DNA of 64,000 nt from Aurantiacibacter rhizosphaerae (GTDB taxonomy: Bacteria > Pseudomonadota > Alphaproteobacteria > Sphingomonadales > Sphingomonadaceae): NCBI RefSeq assembly GCF_009807005.1, contig NZ_WUBR01000001.1, positions 372,001 to 436,000 of the forward strand. The letters are read 5' to 3'. The stretch's first letter is position 1, and each line of letters begins with the position of its first letter. The position numbers and the translations under genes are program-made. Below the pieces are notes generated by a model. It was not told the origin of the DNA, made no database searches, and saw only the letters and a program-made list of their open reading frames with translations. Shown here piece by piece: positions 16,246 through 25,155 of the stretch.

Positions 16246-17481
16246 ATGATCGCCATCAACCCCGTACGCCCGGTCATCAACGCAATCGGCCCCGCCATGC
16301 GCGATTTCCTGCAGAAGGAAAGCGCCGGCGGCATGACCCTGATCGCCGCCGCTGCTTTGGCGCTCGTGATTGCCAATTCGCCCTTCGCCAGCGCCTATTT
16401 CGCCGCGCTGGATGTGCCGGTGGTGGCGGGCATCGGATCGGGCATTATCGACAAGCCGTTGCTGCTGTGGATCAACGACGGGCTGATGGCGGTGTTCTTC
16501 TTCCTCGTCGGGCTGGAGGTAAAGCGGGAGGCGCTGGTGGGCCAGCTCAACAGCTGGAACAAGGCATCCCTGCCGCTGATGGCGGCGATTGGCGGCATGG
16601 CATTGCCGGCCGCCCTTTACATAGCATTCAACCTCGGCACGCCGGAGAACATGGCGGGCTGGGCCATTCCTGCGGCGACGGACATCGCCTTTGCGCTGGG
16701 TATCCTCACGCTGCTGGGCCCGCGCGTGCCGGTGGCGCTGAAGGCGCTGCTGCTGGCGGTTGCGGTGATAGACGATATCGGCGCCATCACCATTATCGCG
16801 CTGTTCTATACCGCTGAAACCGATGTGAACATGCTGCTGGGCGCGGCCGTCACCCTGCTGGTGCTGGGCGCATTCGGGCGGGCCAAGGTTGCATCCAGCA
16901 TTCCCTATGTCCTGCTGGGCATCGTGCTGTGGGTATTCGTGCTGAAATCCGGCGTGCATGCCACGCTGGCCGGTGTGGCCGCGGCGATGTGCGTGCCGAT
17001 TGCGGGCAAGAATGGCGAAACCCCGCTGGAACGCATGGAGCATGCGCTGCACCCCTATGTCGCCTTCCTGGTGATCCCCGTGTTCGGCTTTGCCAATGCC
17101 GGCGTATCGCTGGCGGGCGTGGGTCTGGATACGCTGTTCGCGCCGCTGCCGCTGGGCATTGCGGCAGGCCTGCTGATTGGCAAGCAGCTTGGCATCGTGG
17201 GCTTTGCCTGGATGGCGGTGAAATCCGGCATGGCGCGCCTGCCCGAAGGCGTGGGCTGGAGGCAGGTGCATGCGCTGTCGCTGCTGGCCGGTATCGGCTT
17301 TACCATGAGCCTGTTTATCGGCAACCTCGCCTTCGCTGATCCGGCGCAGGTGGACGCGGTGAAGATCGGCGTGCTGTCAGGTTCGCTGGTGGCGGCGGTG
17401 GCAGGCTATCTGCTGCTGCGCGCCACCCTGCCCGCAGCCAAGGTGAACGAGCCTGCACTGGCGGACCAAGGGCAGGCGTAA
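16246..17481 (+). CDS. nhaA: Na+/H+ antiporter NhaA
   Basis: Inner-membrane electrogenic Na+/H+ exchanger for sodium and pH homeostasis. 411 residues with about twelve membrane segments. Diagnostic segments are the pair of adjacent Asp in AVIDDIGAITII (the ion-binding Asp residues of helix V), WAIPAATDIAFALGIL (helix IV assembly) and INDGLMAVFFFLVGLE. The ATG at 16246 gives the standard N-terminus. Useful in a marine or saline habitat. A short repeat-bearing leader precedes it. Confidence 0.95.
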   Translation: MIAINPVRPVINAIGPAMRDFLQKESAGGMTLIAAAALALVIANSPFASAYFAALDVPVVAGIGSGIIDKPLLLWINDGLMAVFFFLVGLEVKREALVGQLNSWNKASLPLMAAIGGMALPAALYIAFNLGTPENMAGWAIPAATDIAFALGILTLLGPRVPVALKALLLAVAVIDDIGAITIIALFYTAETDVNMLLGAAVTLLVLGAFGRAKVASSIPYVLLGIVLWVFVLKSGVHATLAGVAAAMCVPIAGKNGETPLERMEHALHPYVAFLVIPVFGFANAGVSLAGVGLDTLFAPLPLGIAAGLLIGKQLGIVGFAWMAVKSGMARLPEGVGWRQVHALSLLAGIGFTMSLFIGNLAFADPAQVDAVKIGVLSGSLVAAVAGYLLLRATLPAAKVNEPALADQGQA

Positions 17482-17514
17482 TTTCTGGCCTAAATTCTGG
17501 CGTATAAACCGGGC

Positions 17515-17667
17515 TTAGATGCGCGGGCTGGCGCGGCGGTCAACCCCGCTGCGCCGTTCGCCTTTGCGCCTGTCGGGAAAGTCGATCGGCACCTGTGTCT
17601 GGCGTCGATCACCCAAGCGGCGTCCCCCGATGTCTGGTCCGTTCTCTTCGGCGGCCATTTCCAGCAT
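17515..17667 (-). CDS. Small Arg-rich protein, 50 aa
   Basis: Starts MLEMAAEENG and ends DRRASPRI. The second half contains FPDRRKGERRSGVDRR, a doubled-Arg pattern seen in small proteins and PilZ-adjacent N-termini of sphingomonads. AGCAGG lies close upstream of the ATG. It is convergent with nhaA. Function is unknown. Confidence 0.6.
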   Translation of the reverse strand: MLEMAAEENGPDIGGRRLGDRRQTQVPIDFPDRRKGERRSGVDRRASPRI

Positions 17668-17760
17668 CCTGCTTGCGACCGGAAGAATATCCGGACAATC
17701 ACTTAGGGTATTAGAAACTATATCCTAGCATTTACTTAATCCTGTCAGCCTCTTGCGTAA

Positions 17761-18333
17761 CTAACACCATTCAATACGGCCACGGCCCCAGTCATCACTC
17801 CACCCCTCGTCCCAATAATCGCCCTGCGCAAGCTGCGCGGATATCATGTGCTCGGACAACAGCTGCATTTCTCCCGAAGGCGCCAGCCGACGCGCAGCGC
17901 GAAGCTCTCGCCCGTATTTGTCGCGCGGGGGATCGGCCCCGCCATCCAGCTGAAACGGGCCGATCGCGAGCCAGCGTACCAGTTCTGCCTGCGCCCGAAC
18001 GGCGGCCGCGCTTTCGGCAGGGCATGCCCCGTCCATCTCCGGCGCATCGAACCCCGTCAGGCGGATGCGCCGCTCACCGATGCGAATGGTGTCACCGTCC
18101 ACAACGCAGCTGGACGCATAACCGGATGCGGAACACAGCGGAAAGGCGAGAGCAACATCCTGCGCCCCCTCAAACCGCGGCTTGATCCAGCCCGATCGCT
18201 GCACGAAGACGATGGCGGCGGCTACGATTGCAAGAACCAGCCACGGCCTGACGTTGCCCAGGATCCTGCGCCACCCCGTCTTTCGGGACTGCCGGTTTCT
18301 GGATCTGCGGCGGAAGGAAATAACCTTGCCCAG
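17761..18333 (-). CDS. Thermonuclease-like (SNase-fold) membrane-anchored protein
   Basis: Staphylococcal-nuclease-fold protein with one N-terminal membrane helix (WLVLAIVAAAIVFV) after a very basic segment. The core motif VVDGDTIRIGERRIRLTGFD followed by APE carries the calcium-binding Asp and the catalytic Arg and Glu; a second Arg appears in KYGREL. The domain is probably periplasmic or surface-exposed. The start is uncertain: no ATG, GTG or TTG lies between the end of the upstream kinase gene and the basic segment. A CTG at 18333 has GGAAG about 9 bases upstream; an ATG at 18402 would overlap the kinase gene by 65 bp. Confidence 0.8.
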   Translation of the reverse strand: MGKVISFRRRSRNRQSRKTGWRRILGNVRPWLVLAIVAAAIVFVQRSGWIKPRFEGAQDVALAFPLCSASGYASSCVVDGDTIRIGERRIRLTGFDAPEMDGACPAESAAAVRAQAELVRWLAIGPFQLDGGADPPRDKYGRELRAARRLAPSGEMQLLSEHMISAQLAQGDYWDEGWSDDWGRGRIEWC

Positions 18334-18337
18334 CGCC

Positions 18338-19111
18338 TCAATCTTCCAGCGGGAAGGGTGCGATCGGGCGAAGCTTGCCGAAATCCTCCTCCAGCGGGGC
18401 ATGGCCAAGCTCTGGCCAGTCCAGGTCCTCATGCGGGACATCAAAGTTGGGAAGACGATCCAGCAGGTCACGCATCAGGGTGAGGCGGCCGTGCTTCTGA
18501 TCGTTGTAATCCACCACGATCCATGGCGCATGATCGGTGTGCGTGGCTGCGAACATCGTCTCTCTCGCCTTGCTGTATTCCTCGTAAAGCGTGCGCGCCT
18601 TGATATCGATGGGAGAGAGTTTCCAGCGCTTCAACGGGTCTTCCAACCGCTCTGCAAAGCGTTCTTCCTGCGCTTCCTGGCTGGCGGACAGCCAGTATTT
18701 GAACAGCCGTATGCCATCGTTCACCAGCAGCTTTTCAAATGTCGGCACTTCGCGCAGGAACTTGTCCACCTGATCCTGGCTGGCGAAGCCCATCACCTTT
18801 TCCACGCCCGCGCGATTATACCAGCTGCGATCGAACAGCACGATTTCACCCGCGGCGGGCAGGTGCGGAACATAGCGTTGAAAATACCATTGGGTCTGCT
18901 CCACATCGCTGGGCTTGGGCAGGGCGACGACGCGGCACTGGCGCGGATTGATGCGCGCACTGATCGCCTTGATCGTGCCGCCTTTGCCCGCCGTGTCGCG
19001 CCCTTCGAACAACACGCAGATCCGCTCCCCGGTGGTTTTGGCCCAGCGCGCCATGGCCACCAGTTCATGCTCGATCGGTTCGAGCAGCTTTTCATATTGC
19101 TTGCGTTTCAT
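18338..19111 (-). CDS. ppk2: Polyphosphate kinase 2
   Basis: PPK2 transfers phosphate between polyphosphate and nucleotides. About 257 residues, a single-domain enzyme. Walker A EGRDTAGKGGTIKA, Walker B and lid region LFDRSWYNRAGVEKVMGF, and the KYWLSASQEAQEERF segment are characteristic. Starts at 19120 and 19111 are both possible; MKRKQYE is used. It is divergent from argB with about 83 bp between and overlaps or abuts the nuclease gene downstream. Confidence 0.93.
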   Translation of the reverse strand: MKRKQYEKLLEPIEHELVAMARWAKTTGERICVLFEGRDTAGKGGTIKAISARINPRQCRVVALPKPSDVEQTQWYFQRYVPHLPAAGEIVLFDRSWYNRAGVEKVMGFASQDQVDKFLREVPTFEKLLVNDGIRLFKYWLSASQEAQEERFAERLEDPLKRWKLSPIDIKARTLYEEYSKARETMFAATHTDHAPWIVVDYNDQKHGRLTLMRDLLDRLPNFDVPHEDLDWPELGHAPLEEDFGKLRPIAPFPLED

Positions 19112-19194
19112 AGCCAGCATCTCTCCCACCAAGAGACCGTGTCCGCAAGATGCTATTGGCGCGGGCGTCACTGCGGGCTAAGCGGTTTGCCGAC

Positions 19195-20091
19195 ATGACC
19201 AATACAAGTGAAAATCGCATGCTGGCCAAGGCCGAAACCCTGATCGAGGCGCTGCCTTATTTCCAGCGCTATGCCGGACGCAGCTTCGTGGTGAAATATG
19301 GCGGCCACGCCATGGGCGATCCGGAGGCTGCGCGCGATTTTGCAGAGGATATCGTGCTGCTGAAAGCCGTGGGCATCAACCCCGTGGTGGTGCACGGCGG
19401 CGGCCCGCAGATCGGCGCCATGCTGAAAAAGCTGGGCGTGGAAAGCCAGTTCATCGATGGCCTGCGCGTGACCGACAAGGAAACAGCCCGCATTGCCGAA
19501 ATGGTGCTGTCCGGCGCCATCAACAAGGAACTGGTCGGCTGGGTCAATCAGGCAGGCGGCAAGGCCATCGGCATTTCCGGCAAGGACGGCAAGATGGTGC
19601 TGGCCGAAAAGGTGAGCCGCACGGTGAAAGATCCCGACAGCCAGATAGAACAGGCGGTGGACCTGGGCTTCGTGGGGGAACCCAAGCATGTCGATACCAC
19701 CATTCTGGAAACCGTCAGCAGCGCCGGCATGATCCCCATCATCGCGCCGATTGCCAGCGATGGGGAGGGCCATACCTACAACATCAACGCTGATACGATG
19801 GCAGGCGCGGTTGCTGCCGCCCTTGGCGCGGCGCGCCTGTTCCTGCTGACAGATGTGGCAGGCGTGCTGGGCAAGGATGGCACCCTGCTAACCGATCTGC
19901 GCCCGGCAGACATCGCAAAACTGCGGGAGGATGGCACGATCAGCGGCGGCATGATCCCGAAGTTGGAAACCTGCGTTCACGCCGTGGAAGGCGGGTGCGA
20001 GGCGGCGGTGGTGCTGGATGGCCGGGTGCCGCATGCGATGCTGCTGGAATTCTTCACCAGCCGCGGCGCGGGCACCTTGGTCAGCGCATAG
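19195..20091 (+). CDS. argB: Acetylglutamate kinase
   Basis: Phosphorylates N-acetylglutamate in arginine biosynthesis. 298 residues. Visible are the nucleotide-binding [12 protein letters not shown], the substrate loop [14 protein letters not shown], and [16 protein letters not shown] plus [12 protein letters not shown] near the C-terminus. The N-terminal helix before the kinase core ([16 protein letters not shown]) is the one found in arginine-regulated hexameric enzymes, so feedback inhibition by arginine is likely. The ATG at 19195 gives this N-terminus. Confidence 0.96.
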   Translation: MTNTSENRMLAKAETLIEALPYFQRYAGRSFVVKYGGHAMGDPEAARDFAEDIVLLKAVGINPVVVHGGGPQIGAMLKKLGVESQFIDGLRVTDKETARIAEMVLSGAINKELVGWVNQAGGKAIGISGKDGKMVLAEKVSRTVKDPDSQIEQAVDLGFVGEPKHVDTTILETVSSAGMIPIIAPIASDGEGHTYNINADTMAGAVAAALGAARLFLLTDVAGVLGKDGTLLTDLRPADIAKLREDGTISGGMIPKLETCVHAVEGGCEAAVVLDGRVPHAMLLEFFTSRGAGTLVSA

Positions 20092-20177
20092 GAAGCTCTC
20101 AAACCTTGCGGATTTCGCCGTGCGTATTACCTTGACGATACACTTGTTATATTGAATCACCCTTGCGGGAGACCGGC

Positions 20178-20453
20178 GTGTTCGCCCTAGTCCAGATCCT
20201 TTCCATGATTGCCCAGGTCATCGTATTCCTGGTGATCATCCAGTTCATCATCGGACTGCTCTTTTCGTTCAACGTGGTCAGCCCGCGCAACGAATTCCTG
20301 ATGCAGGTCTATAATTCGATCAACGCCCTGCTGGAGCCTTTGCTGCGGCCGATCCGGAAAATCCTGCCCAGCACGGGCGCGATCGATTTCAGTCCGCTGG
20401 TTTTAATCCTGGCGATCAACGCCCTTATCATCGTGCTGAATTCCGCCGCCTGA
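20178..20453 (+). CDS. YggT family membrane protein
   Basis: 91-residue protein with two hydrophobic segments, one at the N-terminus (ILSMIAQVIVFLVIIQFIIG) and one at the C-terminus (LVLILAINALIIVL), separated by the family loop with LLEPLLRPIRKILP. The family is linked to membrane organisation and osmotic tolerance. A GTG at 20178 with GGGAGA upstream is the best start; TTG at 20163 is also in frame. It is probably cotranscribed with the lipoprotein gene that follows. Confidence 0.9.
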   Translation: MFALVQILSMIAQVIVFLVIIQFIIGLLFSFNVVSPRNEFLMQVYNSINALLEPLLRPIRKILPSTGAIDFSPLVLILAINALIIVLNSAA

Positions 20454-20492
20454 CTCTTTGACAAATCGAACCGGCGAGAGCAGGGCGCGAAT

Positions 20493-21266
20493 ATGATTTC
20501 ACGTGTCACCATCGCCCTTGTCGGTATTGCCAGCATTGCTACGCTGGCCGCCTGCGCCAGCCCGCAGGCGCAGCGTGTGGAGCGTGAACGCCGCGCTGCC
20601 ACGGCGTTTCTGGAACGACAGGGCTCCATCGGTGATCCGGGCCGCGTGGCCGCCGCCGATATCGCCTTTGCCAAGATGGCACGCGAACAGGGGCAGTGGA
20701 CCGCATTCCTCGAATATGCCGCGCCCGATGCCCTGATCCATGGCAGAAACGGCGTGATCCCCGCGCAGCCTTGGCTGGCGCAGCAGGACAATCCGTCTGT
20801 TTCCGTTGCGTGGACGCCCAACACCGTATGGTCCAGCTGCGATGGCACGCTGGCGGTCAGCTTCGGGCGATTTCAGGAGCCGGACGGAAAGGTGGGCAGC
20901 TATGTCACCACCTGGGAACTGCAAAGCGATAACAGCTACAAATACACCTATGATCTGGGCGCGCTGGACGATCCGCAGCCGGTTCGCCAACCGCAAGAGG
21001 AACTGCCGGAAGGCGCGATCATCGTGCCCGGCATGACCGCGATAGAAGGCCGGGTGGCCGACTGCCCGGCGGCGGGTATTGATCAGCCAGCGATGCCAGT
21101 AGCAACGTCGGCAGGCAATGCCTCGGGCACAACCACATCGAAAGACGGCACGCTGCAATGGACATGGTCCCACGCGGATAATGGGGAGCGCCGCGTGATC
21201 GTGACCTGGCTGCGCGAGGGCGAGGTGCGTGAGGCGCTGAACTTCGCGGTTCCGGCTGAAGGCTAG
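20493..21266 (+). CDS. Hypothetical lipoprotein (SnoaL/NTF2-like fold possible)
   Basis: 257 residues with a lipoprotein signal (lipobox TLAACA). The mature part begins with a charged helix (QRVERERRAATAFLERQG). A segment around residues 55-150 (AKMAREQGQWTAFLEYAAPDA, then IHGRNGVI) resembles NTF2-like proteins with a DUF4440-type pattern. The C-terminal part WTWSHADNGERRVIVTW may be a second small domain. It stands 4 bp from marC, so the two are probably cotranscribed. Confidence 0.78.
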   Translation: MISRVTIALVGIASIATLAACASPQAQRVERERRAATAFLERQGSIGDPGRVAAADIAFAKMAREQGQWTAFLEYAAPDALIHGRNGVIPAQPWLAQQDNPSVSVAWTPNTVWSSCDGTLAVSFGRFQEPDGKVGSYVTTWELQSDNSYKYTYDLGALDDPQPVRQPQEELPEGAIIVPGMTAIEGRVADCPAAGIDQPAMPVATSAGNASGTTTSKDGTLQWTWSHADNGERRVIVTWLREGEVREALNFAVPAEG

Positions 21267-21270
21267 ATCC

Positions 21271-21891
21271 ATGAGCGAACTGTTCATCTCTGCCTTCATC
21301 ACCCTGTTCGTGGTGATCGATCCCCCCGGCTGCGCGCCGATCTATGCTGGCCTCACCAAGGGCGCGTCTGCGGCGGAGCGGCGCATCATGGCCATTCGCG
21401 CCAGCCTGATTGCGCTGGCTATCCTGCTGGTGTTCGCATTGTTCGGGGAAGACCTGCTGCGCGCACTCCATATCGAATTGGACAGCTTCCGCATTGCGGG
21501 CGGCTTCATGCTGTTCTGGATCGCGTGGGAAATGGTGTTCGAAAAACGCACGCAGCGGCGTGAAGAACGCGCCGAACGCGCCACGAGGGAGCATGTGGAG
21601 GATGTGTCCGTCTTCCCGATGGCCATGCCCATGCTGGCCGGACCCGGCGCCATCGCGGCGATCATGCTGCTGATGAACGAGGCGAACGGACTGAACCAGT
21701 CGCTGGTGGTGCTGGGCGCGCTGGTGGCCGTGCTGATCCTGACGATGCTCGCCCTGATCGCCGCAGGCCCGCTGATCAGGCTGCTGGGTGACCGGGTAGA
21801 GGCCGTGATTACCCGCCTGCTGGGCGTGCTGCTGGCAGCCCTTGCCGCGCAATATGTGATCGACGGGCTTCGTGGGGCTTTCTTGGTATAG
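21271..21891 (+). CDS. MarC family integral membrane protein
   Basis: 206 residues with about six membrane helices. Family marks are the N-terminal AFITLFVVIDPPGCAPIY and the mid-region AMPMLAGPGAIAAIML. The MarC (UPF0056) family has no confirmed transport substrate, and the old link to multiple antibiotic resistance is not supported in E. coli. The gene directly follows the lipoprotein gene. Confidence 0.9.
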   Translation: MSELFISAFITLFVVIDPPGCAPIYAGLTKGASAAERRIMAIRASLIALAILLVFALFGEDLLRALHIELDSFRIAGGFMLFWIAWEMVFEKRTQRREERAERATREHVEDVSVFPMAMPMLAGPGAIAAIMLLMNEANGLNQSLVVLGALVAVLILTMLALIAAGPLIRLLGDRVEAVITRLLGVLLAALAAQYVIDGLRGAFLV

Positions 21892-21954
21892 CCCTCAGGC
21901 GCCGGGCGCAGGCCGTCCGGCCTGCTTGGCTTTCCTCGCATAAGCTCGGGCGCG

Positions 21955-22116
21955 CGGTCGCGCTTGCGGTCGCTCGTCGCGACCGAAATCAGCGCCAACG
22001 ATTATGCATAGCCAAGGTACGGTCCGCGTTTAGCGGACCGCAAGGCCGACTGGCCGCCCGCAGCGGGCGCAGCTTGCTGCGCATTGAGCGAGGACGATCC
22101 GGCGGAGGCCGGATCG
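21955..22116. repeat. REP-like cluster of five GC-rich hairpins
   Basis: Five inverted repeats follow closely in the gap between marC and the LON gene: 21955-21962/21978-21985 (8 bp), 22020-22027/22033-22040 (8 bp), 22055-22060/22064-22069 (6 bp), 22067-22073/22076-22082 (7 bp) and 22095-22103/22108-22116 (9 bp). No T-run follows any of them. The density and convergent-gene location are typical of a REP or BIME element. Confidence 0.6.
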
Positions 22117-22125
22117 AAAAACAAT

Positions 22126-22737
22126 CTATTGAAGAGTCACATGCTCGTCGTCGGGGTCGCCGCGGCCGAAGAATTCCATCAGCTGCACCAGCAGGTCACA
22201 CCGTTCGCGCAGGTTCGGCGCTTCCAGCAGGGCCTGCTTTGCCGCCGCATCGAAGGGGGCTATTTGCGATACGCCGTTGATGAGCGAGACATCGTCCAGC
22301 CGCGCGACCGAATCCCAATCGATGGCATAGCCCTGGCTGTCAGCGAACTTGCGCGATTCATGTTCGAAACTCGCGCGTTCTCCCAGCGAGAGGTATTCCT
22401 CCACCGGCTCCTCGATCAGCTCGGCTTCGACCTGGCGAAACGGGGTGGTCACTTCCAGCTCGCGCAGCACGCGAAAGCGCTTCTCGCCCGTCAGCACGAT
22501 GTTGTATCGTCCATCCTCGCTGGTTTCGACATCGTCGATCTTGCCGATGCAGCCCACGTCGTACAGCGGCGCGCTTTCCATGCTGTCGGCCGGCTGGATC
22601 ATGCCGATCCGTCGATCCCGCGCCAGAGCATCCCCGATCATGGCGCGATAGCGCGGCTCGAAAATGTGCAGCGGCAGTTGCAACCCTGGGAACAGGATCG
22701 CACCCGTGAGCGGGAAGATGGATAGTTTGCGGCTCAT
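22126..22737 (-). CDS. LON substrate-binding domain protein
   Basis: 203-residue protein consisting of the N-terminal (substrate-recognition) domain of Lon without ATPase or protease parts. Marks are KLSIFPLTGAILFPGLQLPL, HIFEPRYRAMI and the later YNIVLTGEKRFRVL. Stand-alone LON-domain proteins are common in alphaproteobacteria and their role is unclear. The start ATG overlaps the stop of the thioredoxin-like gene, so the two are translationally coupled and may work together in protein quality control. Confidence 0.9.
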   Translation of the reverse strand: MSRKLSIFPLTGAILFPGLQLPLHIFEPRYRAMIGDALARDRRIGMIQPADSMESAPLYDVGCIGKIDDVETSEDGRYNIVLTGEKRFRVLRELEVTTPFRQVEAELIEEPVEEYLSLGERASFEHESRKFADSQGYAIDWDSVARLDDVSLINGVSQIAPFDAAAKQALLEAPNLRERCDLLVQLMEFFGRGDPDDEHVTLQ

Positions 22738-23681
22738 CCGAACAGGATCAGGGAAAGCTTGCGGCGCTGCGTGGAAACCCACGGGTCTTCCATGCCAACA
22801 GCCTCGAACATCTTCAGCAGCTTGTCCTTGGCCGGTGCCTCGCCTTCTTCGCCTTCAACGCCCTGTGCACCCTGGATGGAGCGGAGCAGGGTCTCGGCAG
22901 CCTCGTCCCGCTCTCCGGCGGCAAAGGCGGCCTCGGCAAAAGCGATTTGCGCTTCGGTATCGGCGGGACGCTCTGCCGCGGCCTTGCGCAGCGTATCCAG
23001 CTCTCCGGTGTCGACCTGCGTTCCGGCCAGCTCCAGCGCGCTTTGCGCCTGGTTCACCAGCGGATCATCCTTCATTTCCTGCGGCAGGGCATCATAGGCC
23101 TGCTGTGCCGCCTCTGTCTGGCCGGCCGCTACAAGAGCGCGAATGAGGCCCGATTGCACCTCCGGCTTGTCAGGCGCCATTTGCGCCAGCTGCATGAATA
23201 CCGATGCGGCGCGTTCTGCATCGCCATCGGCCAGAACCTGTTCGCCCATGGCCACCAGCTGGTCGATATCGGGCGCCTGCTGTCCCTCTGCCCCCGGCTG
23301 GCCATCGGCGGCCCCGGCCTGCACCGGCAGTTTGGAAAGAATTTCGTCCAGCGCCTGCTTCAGCTGCGATTCGGTGCGTGCGGGCGTCAGGTCGGCAACG
23401 GGCTGGCCCTGGAACATGGCGTAGACCGTGGGGATGGACTGCACCTGGAACTGGCTGGCGATGAACTTCTGCTCATCCACATTGATCTTTGCCAGGACCA
23501 CGCCCTTGTCGGCATATTCGGCAGCAACCTTTTCCAGCACCGGCGTCAGCGCCTTGCAGGGGCCGCACCACTCTGCCCAGAAATCCAGGATGACGAGCTT
23601 AGTCTGGCTGGGATCAACCACGTCCTTGCGGAATTGCTCGACTGCTTTTTGCTCATCGATGTTAAGGCCCATGCTTGCCAA
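22734..23681 (-). CDS. Thioredoxin-TPR co-chaperone (CnoX/YbbN-like)
   Basis: 315 residues: a thioredoxin domain at about 15-110 with the intact redox motif WCGPC (FWAEWCGPCKAL), then an Ala/Gln-rich linker and TPR-like repeats to the C-terminus, the CnoX/YbbN architecture. CnoX protects proteins from overoxidation and delivers them to GroEL. A TTG at 23681 is preferred because AGGAG lies about 8 bases upstream; the ATG at 23672 has none. The LON-domain gene follows with a 4-bp overlap. Confidence 0.9.
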   Translation of the reverse strand: MASMGLNIDEQKAVEQFRKDVVDPSQTKLVILDFWAEWCGPCKALTPVLEKVAAEYADKGVVLAKINVDEQKFIASQFQVQSIPTVYAMFQGQPVADLTPARTESQLKQALDEILSKLPVQAGAADGQPGAEGQQAPDIDQLVAMGEQVLADGDAERAASVFMQLAQMAPDKPEVQSGLIRALVAAGQTEAAQQAYDALPQEMKDDPLVNQAQSALELAGTQVDTGELDTLRKAAAERPADTEAQIAFAEAAFAAGERDEAAETLLRSIQGAQGVEGEEGEAPAKDKLLKMFEAVGMEDPWVSTQRRKLSLILFG

Positions 23682-23871
23682 GTGTCTGCTCCTGCTTTTC
23701 GCTAATCACTGTTGCGCTACAATGTGGCGTTTATGTGCCCATTGTGAAGGGCTAACAGGGTGCGCGGCAAGCTTTCTCGCAGACATGCAATTTTGCTCTT
23801 GCCCGGTTACAGACTCGCTGCTAACTGCGCCGCTCCCCACCCGGAACAGCTTTTCGGGTGAGCGCCAGTGA

Positions 23872-23946
23872 GCGGGCGTAGCTCAGGGGTAGAGCACAAC
23901 CTTGCCAAGGTTGGGGTCGGGCGTTCGAATCGCCTCGCCCGCTCCA
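23872..23946 (+). tRNA. tRNA-Gly (anticodon GCC), CCA encoded
   Basis: Folds as a complete cloverleaf: acceptor GCGGGCG pairs with CGCCCGC, the D arm is GCTCAGGGGTAGAGC, the anticodon loop TTGCCAA gives anticodon GCC, and the T loop is GTTCGAATC. The 3' CCA is present in the DNA at 23944-23946. Confidence 0.97.
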
Positions 23947-23974
23947 TTTTCCATCACAGATATGAATCCGTGCT

Positions 23975-23995
23975 GGTCTGGTAGACTGCCAGACC
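23975..23995 (+). terminator. Possible terminator of the tRNA-Gly transcript
   Basis: GGTCTGG at 23975-23981 and CCAGACC at 23989-23995 pair across a seven-base loop, 29 bp after the tRNA. The following bases (GGTGTTATG) contain only a short T stretch, so termination strength is uncertain. Confidence 0.4.
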
Positions 23996-24096
23996 GGTGT
24001 TATGCGCATGCAATTACGGCCCGATGGCGATGCACCGGGCCGAATCATGGGGCAATTTCAAGACGTGGAAAAAAGGCAGTCAGCTTGCCAGCTGCG

Positions 24097-25155
24097 TCAG
24101 ACTTCCAGGCCTTTCTCGATCTGGCGTAGCTTCATCCGCGCCATGCCCAGGTTGGATTTCGCCTTGTCCAGCGCAAGATACACGATCAGGCCCTGGCCGC
24201 TTTCGGACGATGCCGGCCGGATCATGTGGATCTGTGTGCCAAGCGTGATCAGGATGTCCTCGATGGGTTCATCAATGCCGAGTTCCTTCATGGTGGCGTA
24301 TTTTGCACGCAAGACATTGGTGTTGCCGGCAGCTGCCACTTCCAAATCCAGCGACTTGCCGCCACCTTGCTCTGTCGCGATCGGCATTCCGGATTCGTAA
24401 TCAAACAAGGCAACAGCAATCGCGCCATCAATCGCCATGCATTCTTTCAGCTTGTCTTTGTAATTCATGATTTCTTCCCTTCTTTGTTCACGTTTCTCTT
24501 TTGGATGATAGCTAAGAATTTGATTTATAAGGTCGCCGCTATTGCTCAGGTCGATGATCTTTTCCTTGACCTTCTCGGTCAGCGACAGCGGCTTCTTTGC
24601 CTTCCCGGCAGACGCTTTCTTCCTGATGGGTGATGACAATTCCTCGTCCTCCTCTGTGATCGCGGCGGGACCATTGGACTTGAACGAAATCACCCCGACG
24701 ACGGCATCGATCAGCACTCCATCGCTCGAACACGGAAGCGCGATGGTGCGGTACGAAATGTCCATCTCGCGTTCGTCGACGAACTCAGCCTCGAAACCCA
24801 CCGGCGCGCGGTTTGCCACCGGTTCAAGGATATGATCCGTTAGCCGTGAGACGAGCGATCGGCGCGGCACCTTCTCGACCGACAAGGGAAGCTTGGCGCT
24901 TGACGAAGGCAGATTGGCTCCGATGGATGTCACCGCACCCAGCAATTCATCATCGAGTTCGATAATCACGCTGTTGTCGGCAAAGGTGCAATCAGGATGG
25001 GTGAGCAATTCCTTGGACGATGGCAGCGAGCCACCATCGTTCAGCGAAGTCCACAGATTGTAGGCCTGCATATGCAGTCGCCGTTCCTCGGCGCCACCGT
25101 CATCAACCTGCAGGTCATCGCTTGCAGATGCGGTTTGCGTTGAAGAATTGCTCAC
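24097..25155 (-). CDS. PAS-like plus roadblock/LC7 two-domain protein
   Basis: About 352 residues in three parts. Residues about 25-160 resemble a PAS-type sensor like those in sphingomonad regulators (YNLWTSLNDGGSLPS, then SRLTDHILEPVANRAPVGFE). A basic, charged linker follows. Residues about 235-345 match a roadblock/LC7 domain (MAIDGAIAVALFDYESGMPI, then IEDILITLGTQIHMIRP). Roadblock proteins usually modulate MglA/Rab-like small GTPases or form polymers in bacterial motility and polarity. A GTG at 25155 is chosen; GTG 25197 is also in frame. It lies just upstream of, and divergent from, the capsule locus. Confidence 0.65.
   Translation of the reverse strand: MSNSSTQTASASDDLQVDDGGAEERRLHMQAYNLWTSLNDGGSLPSSKELLTHPDCTFADNSVIIELDDELLGAVTSIGANLPSSSAKLPLSVEKVPRRSLVSRLTDHILEPVANRAPVGFEAEFVDEREMDISYRTIALPCSSDGVLIDAVVGVISFKSNGPAAITEEDEELSSPIRKKASAGKAKKPLSLTEKVKEKIIDLSNSGDLINQILSYHPKEKREQRREEIMNYKDKLKECMAIDGAIAVALFDYESGMPIATEQGGGKSLDLEVAAAGNTNVLRAKYATMKELGIDEPIEDILITLGTQIHMIRPASSESGQGLIVYLALDKAKSNLGMARMKLRQIEKGLEV

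Noticed and set aside
15949-17271. Long minus-strand open frame opposite nhaA
   Set aside because: His/Gln-rich composition typical of antisense frames; nhaA is unambiguous.
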